This document shows positions 45,471 through 54,589 of a DNA stretch of 64,000 bases, piece by piece. Where the stretch lies: positions 1-64,000 of the forward strand of contig NZ_BPQQ01000040.1 of the NCBI RefSeq assembly GCF_022179325.1. Direction: 5' to 3'. A model generated the notes under the pieces. It was not told the origin of the DNA, did not search any database, and was given only the letters and a program-made list of their open reading frames with translations. The DNA comes from Methylobacterium isbiliense. Its GTDB lineage: Bacteria; Pseudomonadota; Alphaproteobacteria; Rhizobiales; Beijerinckiaceae. A program made the translations under genes and the position numbers. The stretch's first letter is position 1, and every line of letters starts with the position of its first letter.

Positions 45471-46162
45471 GCCCCCGCATCGCCCTCATCCTCGCTCTCG
45501 CCCTCGCCCCCCTGCCGGCGGCCGCGCCCGTCCTCGCCGAGACCGCGCCGCCCAAGAAGGAGCGCGGCTCCGGCTTCGGCGCCTTCGGCTCGGCCAAGGA
45601 CCCGATCAAGATCGACGCCGACCGCCTCGACGTGTTCGACCGCGAGAACAAGGCGATCTTCGCCGGCAACGTGGTGGCGGTGCAGGGCGAGAGCACCATC
45701 CGCTGCTCCAGCATGACCGTCCACTACCAGCGCAACCGCGACAGGGATGCGGGCGGCAGGGAGCCGCCGAAGGGCGCCGAGGCCAAGCCCGCCGAGACGA
45801 AGCCCGCCGATCCCGCCGACACGGGGGCGATCCGGCAGGTGGTCTGCGCCGGGCCGGTCACGGTGGTGTCCAAGGATCAGGTCGCGACGGGCGACAACGC
45901 CGTCTTCGACAAGGTGGCCAACCGCGTGGTCGTCACCGGCAACGTGGTGCTGAGCCAGTGCCAGAACGTCACCCGCGGCAGCCGCCTCGTCTACGACATG
46001 AACACCGGCCGGGCGAACATGGACCCGACCGCGGGCGGTCGGGTCTCGGCGATGTTCGTGCCCGGCTCCAAGGACGACAAGCCGGGCGGCAAGCAGGCCG
46101 GCTGTCCGCAGCCCCCGGGCCAAGCCGCCAAGCCGGCCCCGAAGAAGGCGCAGGCGAACTGA
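45467..46162 (+). CDS. lptA: LPS transport periplasmic protein LptA (OstA-like)
   Basis: 231 residues. Signal peptide IALILALALAPLPAAAPVLA. OstA-like jellyroll: PIKIDADRLDVFDRENKAIF, NVVAVQGESTIRCSSMTVHY, DNAVFDKVANRVVVTGNVVL. Forms the periplasmic bridge for LPS. An Ala/Lys/Pro-rich insert (GAEAKPAETKPADPAD) and a Pro/Lys tail are unusual but common in this order. The expected next genes, lptB and rpoN, are not present downstream. Confidence 0.9.
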   Translation: MSPRIALILALALAPLPAAAPVLAETAPPKKERGSGFGAFGSAKDPIKIDADRLDVFDRENKAIFAGNVVAVQGESTIRCSSMTVHYQRNRDRDAGGREPPKGAEAKPAETKPADPADTGAIRQVVCAGPVTVVSKDQVATGDNAVFDKVANRVVVTGNVVLSQCQNVTRGSRLVYDMNTGRANMDPTAGGRVSAMFVPGSKDDKPGGKQAGCPQPPGQAAKPAPKKAQAN

Positions 46163-46246
46163 GCGCCGGCCGGGATCGATGGCCGGCCCGCCTCCCGCAG
46201 GTGGACGGCGCAAGTGGACGGTTCGATCCGAAGCCATGACGTCGCG

Positions 46247-46540
46247 ATGAACGAGACGCTCATCGACGCAACCGCACCGGACCGCTTCGCAGACCTGACG
46301 TCCCTGTCCGAATCCGGAAAGGGGCAGGCATGGCTCGGAGAGGAGCGGGTTGTGCTCGGCTACCGGGATGACCTCGCCCTTCGCGCGCGGGCCGGCGACG
46401 AGGATGCGGAGGACGAGATGACGGTTCTCATCGCGGCGGAGCGGCAGCGCGCCATCGACGAAGGCGTCGACGTCGTGCTGCCGGGCTGGCTCGCCGAGGG
46501 CCGCGCGAGGGAACGGCAGCGTCCTGCGCGGGCTGCGTGA
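46247..46540 (+). CDS. 97-residue protein, likely N-terminal part of a broken HTH protein
   Basis: Acidic, Ala/Arg-rich; no family recognised. The end of its frame (VLPGWLAEGRARERQ) adjoins, in the +1 frame, VLRGLRDHRARAQDDIAR, which looks like the first half of an XRE-type HTH whose second half is in the third frame at 46572-46680. The gene may thus be the 5' part of a frameshifted regulator of about 155 residues. A GTG at 46214 is an alternative start. Confidence 0.45.
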   Translation: MNETLIDATAPDRFADLTSLSESGKGQAWLGEERVVLGYRDDLALRARAGDEDAEDEMTVLIAAERQRAIDEGVDVVLPGWLAEGRARERQRPARAA

Positions 46541-46722
46541 TCACCGCGCCAGGGCACAGGATGACATCGCGCGCGGCCGGCCTCCCTCTGGACGGGTACC
46601 GCGACATCGAACGGGGTGCGGCCGCACCGACCCTAGAGGTGCTGGACCGCCTCTCCGCGGTGCTCGACCTCGATCCGGTTTGGCTGCGCCGCATCGAGGG
46701 CGGCCGCGCCGCCGGAGCCTGA
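46537..46722 (+). pseudogene. C-terminal fragment of an XRE-type HTH protein
   Basis: The frame gives RAAGLPLDGYRDIERGAAAP and LEVLDRLSAVLDLDPVWL, the second half of a Cro/CI HTH. The recognition-helix region lacks its first helix in this frame, but that helix is readable one frame away between 46515 and about 46570. Taken as a 61-residue gene it would start at a GTG overlapping the upstream stop. The split HTH favours decay. Confidence 0.45.
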
Positions 46723-46735
46723 GGGCCGTTCGCCC

Positions 46736-47680
46736 TCAGGGAAACTCCACGCTGTCCACCAGCTTGCGGAAGCGCGGGAGCATGGCCTCCCGGTCCTGGG
46801 CCTTCACCACCCCGACCGCCCGGAAGTAGCCGTCCGGCTTGAAGCGGATGGTCTGCGAGACCACCACTGGCATGCCGGAGGGCACGTCGGTGGCGCGCGC
46901 CACCAGCTCGTGCCAGTCGGCGCCCGCCTGCCGGAAGGTCTGGGCGCGCTCGATCGCGAAATCCTTCATGGTCTGGTTCGAGTAGAGCGCCGCCTTGGCG
47001 AAGGCGTCGCGCTGGTCGGCCGGCAGCGGCGGCTGCACCGCCTCGGCCAGCACCAGGATCGGCTGTTCGAGGCTCATCATCTGGTCCTTCGGGCCGTCGG
47101 TGTAGAGCACCGAGTTGCCGGCCAGCACCCGCACCGGCCGGAAGCCCGCCGTCTCGGTGATCCGGAACGGGAGGGCGGCGACCTGCTGCTCGACGGTGAG
47201 CGGCGCGCGCACCCGCACGCTCGTCAGCATGCCCCGCATGGTCTGCTCGGTCTCGACCCCCGGCAGGCTCTGGCCGATGACGAGGCCGGTCACGCTCGGG
47301 TCGGCGACGAGGAGCACCCACTTGGCGATGGTCGGGGCGCCGGGCTGCTCGATCGGCTGCTCGCCCGTGAACAGGATCCCCTTGCGGTCGTCGGGAAGCG
47401 TGATCTCCTCGCGGTTCTTCACCGTCAGGCCCTGCGACTTCAGGCTCTCGGCGGTGAAGCTCGCGGTGAGCGTGCCGTAATCCTGCGGCGGCAGTTCCAC
47501 CACCGAGACCGTCGCCCCGCCGCCCGGCCGCTCGAAGCCGGTGAAGCGGCGGGAGACCTGCATGTCGGCGGCCGGCTCGAAGCCGAAGCGGGAGCCCGGC
47601 GGATAAACCGGCTCCGCCGCATGCGCCGCGCCCGACAGGACGAGGCTCGCGAGCAGGGCGGCGAGGACGCGCAAGGCCAT
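46736..47680 (-). CDS. Exported hypothetical protein
   Basis: 314 residues. Clear Sec signal peptide (LRVLAALLASLVLSGAAHA). The mature part begins EPVYPPGSRFGFEPAADMQV and contains SRRFTGFERPGGGATVSVVE, DDRKGILFTGEQPIEQPGAP and FRPVRVLAGNSVLYTDGPKD. I do not recognise a named family; the layout suggests a soluble periplasmic protein of mixed alpha/beta type. Start fixed by the signal peptide. Single gene facing away from alkB's upstream region, with convergent flanking on its 3' side. Confidence 0.75.
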   Translation of the reverse strand: MALRVLAALLASLVLSGAAHAAEPVYPPGSRFGFEPAADMQVSRRFTGFERPGGGATVSVVELPPQDYGTLTASFTAESLKSQGLTVKNREEITLPDDRKGILFTGEQPIEQPGAPTIAKWVLLVADPSVTGLVIGQSLPGVETEQTMRGMLTSVRVRAPLTVEQQVAALPFRITETAGFRPVRVLAGNSVLYTDGPKDQMMSLEQPILVLAEAVQPPLPADQRDAFAKAALYSNQTMKDFAIERAQTFRQAGADWHELVARATDVPSGMPVVVSQTIRFKPDGYFRAVGVVKAQDREAMLPRFRKLVDSVEFP

Positions 47681-47772
47681 GTCGAACGTTCTCCTGCGGG
47701 CCGGCCCCACGCGGCCGGCCGGATCTCTGGGCACCAGTCCCGGGCGATGGGTCGGCTTCAGGCCCGCCCGTG

Positions 47773-48468
47773 TCAAGCGCGGGCTGGGCCCGAGACGCGC
47801 CGCAGAGTCACATTCAGGCGACCGCCGGGCGGCACCGCCTCCCGCAGCACCGGGGCCGCCGGCGCACCCCCGAGGAGGTCGGGCGCGGCCGGCGGCAGCA
47901 GGCGGTCGACGCCGTGGAAGATCAGGCGCGAGGCCCCGCCGATCACCAGCGCGTCGCCGCTGCGCAGATGCACCGACCGGGTCGGGTCGCCGCGCCGCAG
48001 CCCGCCGAAGCGGAACACCGCCGTCGCCCCGAGCGACAGGGACAGGACGGGGGCCGACAGGTCCGCCTCGTCGCGGTCCTGATGCAGGCCCATGCGGGCG
48101 CCGGGCGCGTAGAGGTTGATCAGGCAGGCCTCCGGCGGCTGCGGGCAGCCGGCGAGCGCCGCCCAGGCGTCGCGGATCGCCGCCGGCATCGCCGGCCACG
48201 GGCGCCCGGTCTCCGGGTGGTGCGGCTGGTAGCGGTAGCCGTCCCGGTCCGAGACCCAGCCGAGCGGCCCGCAATTGCTCATCCGCACCGAGAACGGCTT
48301 GCCCGTCCGCGGCATGGTGGGGGTGAAGGGCGGGGCGGCGCGCAGCACGGAAGCGAGGTCGGCCGCGAGCGTGGCCTGCGCGGCGGCATCGAGGTAGCCC
48401 GGATGGTGGTCGAGGCCCGGGGCGAGGGAGATCAGGGGCGGCCTCCTGCGGTCGGATCCGCGGTCCAT
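47773..48468 (-). CDS. alkB: AlkB-type alkylated DNA repair dioxygenase
   Basis: 231 residues. Fe(II)/2-oxoglutarate dioxygenase: metal ligands in GLHQDRDEADL (His, Asp) and LIFHGVDR (His), and the 2-oxoglutarate-binding Arg in NVTLRRV. The AlkB-specific PMPAAIRDAWAALA-like and CLINLYAPGARMGLH segments are present. Removes 1-methyladenine and 3-methylcytosine lesions oxidatively. No ada gene adjacent. Divergent from the DMT exporter by 49 bases. Confidence 0.92.
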   Translation of the reverse strand: MDRGSDRRRPPLISLAPGLDHHPGYLDAAAQATLAADLASVLRAAPPFTPTMPRTGKPFSVRMSNCGPLGWVSDRDGYRYQPHHPETGRPWPAMPAAIRDAWAALAGCPQPPEACLINLYAPGARMGLHQDRDEADLSAPVLSLSLGATAVFRFGGLRRGDPTRSVHLRSGDALVIGGASRLIFHGVDRLLPPAAPDLLGGAPAAPVLREAVPPGGRLNVTLRRVSGPARA

Positions 48469-48517
48469 AGCGCGATTTCCGCGTGAGGCCAGGAATCCCG
48501 CATGGTAAGCGCGCCGC

Positions 48518-49399
48518 ATGACCGTCCGTACCGCCACCCTGATCGGATCCGGCGCGATCCTGCTGTGGTCGCTGCTCGCCCTGTTCACCGCCGCCTCCGG
48601 CGCCGTCCCGCCGTTCCAGCTCGCCGCCATGACCTTCCTGGTCGGCGGCCTGATCGGCTGCGCCACCTGGGTGGTGCGGCCCGCCGGCCTCTCGGCCCTG
48701 CGCCAGCCCCCCGCCGTCTGGGCGCTCGGCCTCGCCGGCCTGTTCGGCTACCACGCCCTCTACTTCGCGGCCCTGCGCCTCGCGCCGCCCGCCGAGGCCG
48801 GCCTGATCAACTATCTCTGGCCGCTCCTGATCGTCCTGTTCTCGGCGCTGCTGCCGGGGGAGGCGGGCCTGCGGCCGGCGCATCTCGCGGGGGCGCTGCT
48901 CGGGCTGTCCGGCGTGGTCGCGCTCTTCCTCGGGCGCGGCACGCTCAGCTACGACGCCGCCGCGCTGCCGGGCTACCTCGCGTCGCTGGCCGGCGCCTTC
49001 GTGTGGTCGGGCTACTCGGTGCTGTCGCGGCGCGTGGGCGCGGTGCCCACCGACGCGGTGGCGGGCTTCTGCCTCGCCACCGCGGCGCTCAGCCTCGCCT
49101 GCCATCTCGCCTTCGAGACGACGGTCTGGCCCGCCGGTCCCGGGCAGTGGGGCGCGGTGCTGGCGCTGGGGCTCGGCCCGGTGGGCGCGGCCTTCTATCT
49201 CTGGGACATCGGCGTGAAGCGCGGCGACATCCGCCTGCTCGGCATCGCCTCCTACGCGGCCCCGGTGCTCTCGACCCTGATCCTCGTCGCGGCCGGCTAC
49301 GCGTCCGCGACGCCCGCGCTGGCGCTCGCCTGCGCGCTCATTGTGGCGGGGGCGCTGGTGGCGACGCGGGCGGGACGGCCCCGGGACAAGCCGGCCTGA
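48518..49399 (+). CDS. DMT-superfamily (EamA) exporter, YddG-like
   Basis: 293 residues, about ten membrane segments in two EamA repeats. AILLWSLLALFTAASGAVPP, GLINYLWPLLIVLFSALLPG and FVWSGYSVLSRRVGAVPTDA resemble YddG, the aromatic amino acid exporter. Substrate by analogy only. Convergent with livF of operon 3. Confidence 0.85.
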   Translation: MTVRTATLIGSGAILLWSLLALFTAASGAVPPFQLAAMTFLVGGLIGCATWVVRPAGLSALRQPPAVWALGLAGLFGYHALYFAALRLAPPAEAGLINYLWPLLIVLFSALLPGEAGLRPAHLAGALLGLSGVVALFLGRGTLSYDAAALPGYLASLAGAFVWSGYSVLSRRVGAVPTDAVAGFCLATAALSLACHLAFETTVWPAGPGQWGAVLALGLGPVGAAFYLWDIGVKRGDIRLLGIASYAAPVLSTLILVAAGYASATPALALACALIVAGALVATRAGRPRDKPA

Positions 49400-49453
49400 C
49401 CTGCGTGGCCCGGCGCCGGCGCCGCGACGCGCGGCACTCCCGTCCCGGCTCCG

Positions 49454-50200
49454 TCAGCCCACGCCCCGCGCCGGCTCCGTGTCGGCCGCGAGCACGCCCA
49501 GATAGGTCTCGACCACGCGCTTGTCGGCCTGGAGCGCGCGGCTCTCCCCCTCCAGCACCACGCTGCCGCCGTCCATCACGTAGCCGTAATCGGCGACCTG
49601 CAGCGCCGCGCGGGCGTTCTGCTCCACGAGCAGCACCGCCACGCCCTGGCCGCGCAGATCGGCGACGGTGCGCATCACCTCGGCGACGATGAGGGGAGCG
49701 AGCCCGAGGCTCGGCTCGTCGAGCATCAGGAGGCGCGGGCGTCCCATCAGGGCACGGGCCATCGCGAGCATCTGGCGCTCGCCCCCCGAGAGGGTGCCGG
49801 CGAGCTGGCGGCGACGCTCCTTGAGGCGAGGGAACAGCGCGAACATCGCCTCCAGGCTGCCGCCCTCCTGCGGGCGCCCGCGGAACCGGAAGGCGCCGAG
49901 CCGCAGGTTGTCCTCCACGCTCATGGTGGCGAACAGCTCGCGCCGCTCGGGGATCAGGCTCAGCCCCGCCGCCACCCGCTCCTCGACCGGCAGCCGCGCG
50001 AGGTCGCGGCCGTCGAAGCGGATCGCGCCGCGCGCCGGCAGCACGCCCATGAGCGCGTTGAGCAGGGTGGTCTTGCCGGCGCCGTTCGCGCCGAGCACCG
50101 TCACGACGCGGCCGGGCTCCACCGCGAGCGACACCCCGCGCACCGCCTCGATCTTGCCGTACGCGACCGTGACGTCCTGCGCCTCGAACAGCCGGCTCAT
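49454..50200 (-). CDS. livF: LIV-type ABC transporter ATPase, LivF family (operon 3)
   Basis: 248 residues. Walker A GANGAGKTT, IPERRELF, signature LSGGERQM, Walker B LLMLDEPSLGL, switch LLVEQN. Start chosen at the ATG that overlaps the stop of the fused permease-ATPase by four bases (ATGA). Pairs with the LivG half of that fusion. Confidence 0.92.
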   Translation of the reverse strand: MSRLFEAQDVTVAYGKIEAVRGVSLAVEPGRVVTVLGANGAGKTTLLNALMGVLPARGAIRFDGRDLARLPVEERVAAGLSLIPERRELFATMSVEDNLRLGAFRFRGRPQEGGSLEAMFALFPRLKERRRQLAGTLSGGERQMLAMARALMGRPRLLMLDEPSLGLAPLIVAEVMRTVADLRGQGVAVLLVEQNARAALQVADYGYVMDGGSVVLEGESRALQADKRVVETYLGVLAADTEPARGVG

Positions 50201-51960
50201 GCGGCGCTTCCCAGGTAGGCCTCGACCACGGCGGGGTTGGTGCGCACCGCCACGGGCGGGCCCTCGCACAGCTTGGCGCCGAAGTTCATCACCACGAGGC
50301 GGTCGGCGAGCCCCATCACGAAGTCCATGTCGTGCTCGACGAGCAGGATGCCGAGCCCGTCCCGGCGCAGCTGGCGAAGCAGGTCGCCGAGCGCCTGCTT
50401 CTCGCGGAAGCGCAGGCCCGCGGCCGGCTCGTCGAGCAGGAGGAGGGCCGGGGAGAGGCAGAGCGCGCGGGCGATCTCGACGATGCGCTGCTGGCCGAGC
50501 GCGAGGCTCGACGCCGGGCGGTCGGCCAGCTCGGCGAGGCCGACGCGCGCGAGCTGCCGGCGCGCCTCCGCGAAGATCGCCGCCTCCTCGGCGCCGTCGA
50601 GGCCGAGCGCGCCGCGCACCGGGCCGGCCCGCCCCCGCAGATGCGCGCCGAGCGCCACGTTCTCGATCACCGACATGCCGCCGACGAGCTTCACGTGCTG
50701 GAAGGTGCGGGCGATGCCGAGCCGCGCGATGGCCCGCGCCGGCTCGCCCGAGACGTCCCGGTCGAACAGGCGCACCCGGCCGGCGGTGAGGCGCGCCACC
50801 CCGGTGACGAGGTTGAAGGTGGTGCTCTTGCCCGCCCCGTTCGGGCCGATCAGCGCCACCACCTCCCCGGCCTTGACCGAGAAGTCGATGTCGTTGACGG
50901 CGACGAGGCCGCCGAAGGTCTTGCGCAGCCCCGCCGCGTCGAGGAGGACGCGGCCGGGGGGCTCGGCCGGGCGGGGCGCCAGCGGCGCGGCCGGCGCGGG
51001 ATGGTGCGGCGGCAGCGGCGTCGCCCGGCGGGTGAGGAGCGGCCAGAGGCCGTCCGGCGCCCGCTGCAGGATCAGCACGAACAGGATGCCGAAGACGATC
51101 GCCTCGAAGTTGCCCTGGGCGCCGAGCAGCAGCGGCAGCACGTTCTGGAGCTGGTCCTTGAGCAGGGTCACGAGCGTCGCCCCGAACACGCCGCCCCAGA
51201 CCGAGCCCGCGCCGCCGAGCACCGTCATCAGCAGCACCTCGATGCTGGCGTTGAGGCCGAACGGCGTCGGGTTGATGGCCCGCTGCATGTGGGCGTAGAG
51301 CCAGCCCGAGAGCCCGGCGAGCATCGCCGCGTACACGAAGGCGACGATGCGGGTGCGGCCGGTGTCGACCCCGAAGGCCTCGGCCGCGATCACCCCGCCC
51401 TTGAGGGCCCGGATCGCCCGCCCGGTGCGCGAGCGCAGCAGCCGCTGCGTCACGAGGATGCTCAGGGCCACGCAGACCCAGATCAGCGCGAAGAGGTGGC
51501 GGCTCTCGACGAGGGGGAAGCCGAACAGGACGATCGGCGGCAGGCCCGACAGGCCGTCGTAGCGCCCGAGCGCATCGGTGTTGCCGAGCACGTAGAAGAA
51601 CGAGATGTTCCAGGCGATGGTGCCGAGCGGCAGGTAATGGCCCGACAGGCGCAGCGTGATCGCCCCGATCACGAGGGCGGCGAGCCCCGAGGCGGCGAGC
51701 GACACCGGCAGGCTGAGCCAGGGCGAGAGGCCGAGATGCAGGCTCAGGAGCGCCGTCGCGTAGGCGCCGATGCCGACGAACATCGCCTGCCCGAAGGACA
51801 TGATGCCGGCGATGCCGGTGAGCACCACGAGCCCCACCACCACGATGGCCGAGAGGCCCGCGTAGTTGAGGAGCGTGAACCAGAACGGCGGCACGCCCGG
51901 CACGAAGGGCAGCGCCGCGACGAGGAGGAGGCCGAGGGCCGCGAGCAGGGACTGGCGCAT
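50197..51960 (-). CDS. Fused LivM permease-LivG ATPase (operon 3)
   Basis: 587 residues. Residues 1-300 are a LivM permease (about nine membrane segments; the GRAIRALKGGVIAAEAFGVD loop). A Pro-rich linker of about 25 residues follows, then a LivG ATPase (from about 335): Walker A GPNGAGKST, signature LALGQQRIVEIA, Walker B LLLLDEPAAGL, switch LLVEHDMD. Such fusions are known in LIV-type systems. Four bases separate it from the livH stop. Confidence 0.92.
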   Translation of the reverse strand: MRQSLLAALGLLLVAALPFVPGVPPFWFTLLNYAGLSAIVVVGLVVLTGIAGIMSFGQAMFVGIGAYATALLSLHLGLSPWLSLPVSLAASGLAALVIGAITLRLSGHYLPLGTIAWNISFFYVLGNTDALGRYDGLSGLPPIVLFGFPLVESRHLFALIWVCVALSILVTQRLLRSRTGRAIRALKGGVIAAEAFGVDTGRTRIVAFVYAAMLAGLSGWLYAHMQRAINPTPFGLNASIEVLLMTVLGGAGSVWGGVFGATLVTLLKDQLQNVLPLLLGAQGNFEAIVFGILFVLILQRAPDGLWPLLTRRATPLPPHHPAPAAPLAPRPAEPPGRVLLDAAGLRKTFGGLVAVNDIDFSVKAGEVVALIGPNGAGKSTTFNLVTGVARLTAGRVRLFDRDVSGEPARAIARLGIARTFQHVKLVGGMSVIENVALGAHLRGRAGPVRGALGLDGAEEAAIFAEARRQLARVGLAELADRPASSLALGQQRIVEIARALCLSPALLLLDEPAAGLRFREKQALGDLLRQLRRDGLGILLVEHDMDFVMGLADRLVVMNFGAKLCEGPPVAVRTNPAVVEAYLGSAA

Positions 51961-51964
51961 GCGG

Positions 51965-53002
51965 CTACTCCTCGTCCTCGACCGGATCGGCGCGGGCCGA
52001 GCGCCACAGCAGCACCGGGATGATCGCCATGAACACGATCACCTCCTTGAAGGCGCTCGCCTCGAAGGCCGCGACCGATTCGATGATGCCGACCAGCACC
52101 GCGGCGGCGGCCGCCGCCGGATAGCTCGCGAGCCCGCCGATGATCGCCGCGACGAAGCCCTTGAGGCCGATCAGGAAGCCCGTGTCGTAGTAGATCGTGG
52201 TGAGCGGCGCCACCAGCACGCCCGAGAGCGCCCCGATGAAGGCCGCGACCGAGAAGCTGAGGCGCCCCGCCATGCCCGGACCGATGCCCATCAGCCGCGC
52301 GCCGAGCCGGTTGACCGCCGTCGCCATCAGGGCCTTGCCCAGAAGCGTCAGGCCGAAGAAGGCCCAGAGCGCGACGATGATCGCCAGGGTGAGCCCGATC
52401 ATCCACAGCGACTGCCCGCTGACGCTGAGGGGCCCGGCCGGCAGCATCGCGTCGGAGAGGGGCGGCGTGCGCGAGCCCTCCGCGCCGAAGAAGACGAGGC
52501 CGAGGCCGGTGAGCGCGAGATGCACGCCCACCGCCGCCACGAGGAGCACGAGCACGCTCGCCTTCTCCAAGGGCCGGAAGGCGATGGAATGCAGGTAGGC
52601 GCCCATCGGCGTGACGATGGCCAGCGTCAGCGCGATGCCGAGCGCGAGGGTCGGCTTGCCGGGGCCGAGCGCGTAGGCGAGGGCGGCGACCGCACCCGGC
52701 AGGACGAGATCCCGCAGGGCGATCCGCAGGATCCGGCGCGCGTCGAGCGCGTGGCGCGCCTCGACCAGGTCCGCCGCGCAGGCGGCCGCGCCGAGCGCGA
52801 GCAGCAGCGGCACGGTGCCCGGCACCGTGCCGGCCTCGAAGGCCGCGAGGGTGAGCGCCCCGAAGGCGACGAACTCGCCCTGCGGGATCAGGATCACCCG
52901 CGTGACCGTGAAGACGAGGACCAGGGAGAGGGCGATCAGGGCGTAGATCGCCCCGTTCACCACCCCGTCCTGGAGCAGCAGCATGAGGATCGTGGCGTCC
53001 AC
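51965..53002 (-). CDS. livH: LIV-type permease, LivH family (operon 3)
   Basis: 345 residues from a GTG, longer than the usual 290. [20 protein letters not shown] and [15 protein letters not shown] mark the start, and [20 protein letters not shown] the end. The extra length is a hydrophobic middle section (about 60-130) with an additional pair of helices. It is separated from the binding-protein gene by a 156-base gap filled with palindromes. Confidence 0.88.
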   Translation of the reverse strand: MDATILMLLLQDGVVNGAIYALIALSLVLVFTVTRVILIPQGEFVAFGALTLAAFEAGTVPGTVPLLLALGAAACAADLVEARHALDARRILRIALRDLVLPGAVAALAYALGPGKPTLALGIALTLAIVTPMGAYLHSIAFRPLEKASVLVLLVAAVGVHLALTGLGLVFFGAEGSRTPPLSDAMLPAGPLSVSGQSLWMIGLTLAIIVALWAFFGLTLLGKALMATAVNRLGARLMGIGPGMAGRLSFSVAAFIGALSGVLVAPLTTIYYDTGFLIGLKGFVAAIIGGLASYPAAAAAAVLVGIIESVAAFEASAFKEVIVFMAIIPVLLWRSARADPVEDEE

Positions 53003-53077
53003 GGGCGGTGTTCCGGTTGGCTGTCTTCGGGCGGGCGTCGCGTGCCGTCGCGGCGTGGACCGGCGCGGGGTCTCCTC

Positions 53078-53148
53078 CCCCTCTCCCGCACGGGAGAGGG
53101 GATCCCCGCATCCGCTCGGAGCCCCTCTCCCGTGCGGGGAGGAGGGGC
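53078..53148. repeat. Paired palindromic elements between binding-protein gene and livH (operon 3)
   Basis: First unit 53078-53101: perfect 11-base arms CCCCTCTCCCG / CGGGAGAGGGG with a two-base loop. Second unit 53121-53148: imperfect, CCCCTCTCCCGTGCGGGGAG core, near-inverted copy of the first. The arrangement resembles paired REP elements. Same core as 14947-14970. Confidence 0.75.
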
Positions 53149-53158
53149 TCCGCCGGGC

Positions 53159-54316
53159 TCAGTTCGTCGGCGACAGCAGCTTCCAGCGCCCGTTCTCGAT
53201 CGTCACCATCACGCGCGAGCGCTCGTCCTGGCCGATATGGTCGGAGGGGCTCATCGTGGCGACGCCGTGCGTGTAGACGACCTCCTTCAGGCCCTCGATC
53301 GCGTCGCGCAGGGCCGTGCGGAATTCCGGCGTGCCCGGCTTGGCGGTCTTGAGCGCCACGGGAAGCGCGCTGGCGAGCAGCACCGAGGCATCGAAGGCGT
53401 GGCCGCCGAAGGTCGCGAGCGTGCCGGGGCCGTACTTCGCCTCGTAGGCCTTGGTGTAGTCGAGCGCGACCTTGCGCACCGGGTTGCTCTCGGGAAGCTG
53501 CTCGGCGACGAGGAGCGGCCCCGCCGGCAGGATGGTGCCCTCCACGTCCTTGCCGCCGACGCGCAGGAAGTCGGCGTTCGCGACGCCGTGGGTCTGGTAG
53601 TACTTGCCCGCGTAGCCGCGCTCCTTGAGGGTCTTCTGCGGCAGCGCCGCGGGGGTGCCCGAGCCCGCGACCAGCACCGCGTCGGGCTTGGCGGCCATCA
53701 CCTTGAGGGCCTGGCCGGTGACGCTGGTGTCGGTGCGCGCGTAGCGCTCGGTGGCCACGAGCTTGATGCCCTTGGCGTCGAGCCGCGGGGTCATCTCCGC
53801 CAGCCAGCCGTCGCCGTAGGCGTCGTTGAAGCCGATGAAGCCCACCGACTTCACGCCCGCCCGCACCATGTGGCCGACGATCGCCTCGGCCATCAGGCTG
53901 TCGTTCTGCGCGGTCTTGAACACCCAGCGCCGCTTGTCGTCCATCGGCGCGATCAGCTTGGAGGAGGCCGCGATGGTGATCATCGGCACCTTCGCCTCAG
54001 CCGCCACCTCGATCATCGCGAGGGAGACGGGGGTGATCGAGGAGCCGACCACGGCGTCGACCTTGTCGTCGCTGGCGAGCTTGCGGATGTTGGCCACGCC
54101 CTTCGTGGTGTCAGAGGCGTCGTCGAGGACGATCCACTCCACCGGCTGGCCGCCGACCTGCGCCGGCATCAGCGGCACGGAGTTCGATTGGGGGATGCCG
54201 AGCGAGGCCGCCGGCCCCGTCTTCGAGATGGTGACGCCGATCTTGATCGGCTGCGCCGCGGCCCCGAAAGCCACCAGCGCGCCCGTCAGCGACAAGGCCC
54301 AGACCAACCGCTTCAT
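53159..54316 (-). CDS. LIV-type periplasmic substrate-binding protein (operon 3)
   Basis: 385 residues. Signal peptide (VWALSLTGALVAFGAAAQP), then IKIGVTISKTGPAASLGIPQ, DDASDTTKGVANIRKLASDD, VVGSSITPVSLAMIEVAAEA and FGGHAFDASVLLASALPVAL. First gene of the minus-strand operon (binding protein, livH, livMG fusion, livF). Ligand unknown; relatives of this subgroup often bind aromatic or branched acids. Confidence 0.9.
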   Translation of the reverse strand: MKRLVWALSLTGALVAFGAAAQPIKIGVTISKTGPAASLGIPQSNSVPLMPAQVGGQPVEWIVLDDASDTTKGVANIRKLASDDKVDAVVGSSITPVSLAMIEVAAEAKVPMITIAASSKLIAPMDDKRRWVFKTAQNDSLMAEAIVGHMVRAGVKSVGFIGFNDAYGDGWLAEMTPRLDAKGIKLVATERYARTDTSVTGQALKVMAAKPDAVLVAGSGTPAALPQKTLKERGYAGKYYQTHGVANADFLRVGGKDVEGTILPAGPLLVAEQLPESNPVRKVALDYTKAYEAKYGPGTLATFGGHAFDASVLLASALPVALKTAKPGTPEFRTALRDAIEGLKEVVYTHGVATMSPSDHIGQDERSRVMVTIENGRWKLLSPTN

Positions 54317-54487
54317 GTCTTCTCCTCCCTGTGGCGCGTCCCCGCGCGGGGGCGGCCCGCCGGCCGCGGCCGGTCGCGTGTCCTCCGGGCAGGCCCGTTA
54401 TGCGCCGGGCCTTAGCACGTCCTTGCCGCCGCGGGAGGCCCCCGCGTCGCGCGCGGGTGCCGCTCCGGCAGGCGGCGGCGTATAATC

Positions 54488-54503
54488 GACCGGACGGTTG
54501 GTC
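54488..54503. promoter_or_regulatory. Dyad overlapping putative promoter of liv operon 3
   Basis: GACCGGACGGTTGGTC, an imperfect dyad (GACC..GGTC) like many TetR-family operators. On the minus strand TTGACC (54505-54500) and TATACG (54484-54479) flank it, but with only 15 bases between, shorter than optimal. It lies about 170 bases before the binding-protein gene. Motif match only. Confidence 0.35.
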
Positions 54504-54589
54504 AATGCAAGGGGCGGCGTGAGGGTCGAGGCTGCCGGGCGCGCCCGGCGGAGGGCGCGGCTGCGCTCCTCAGGTCGGCCCGGATCGTC

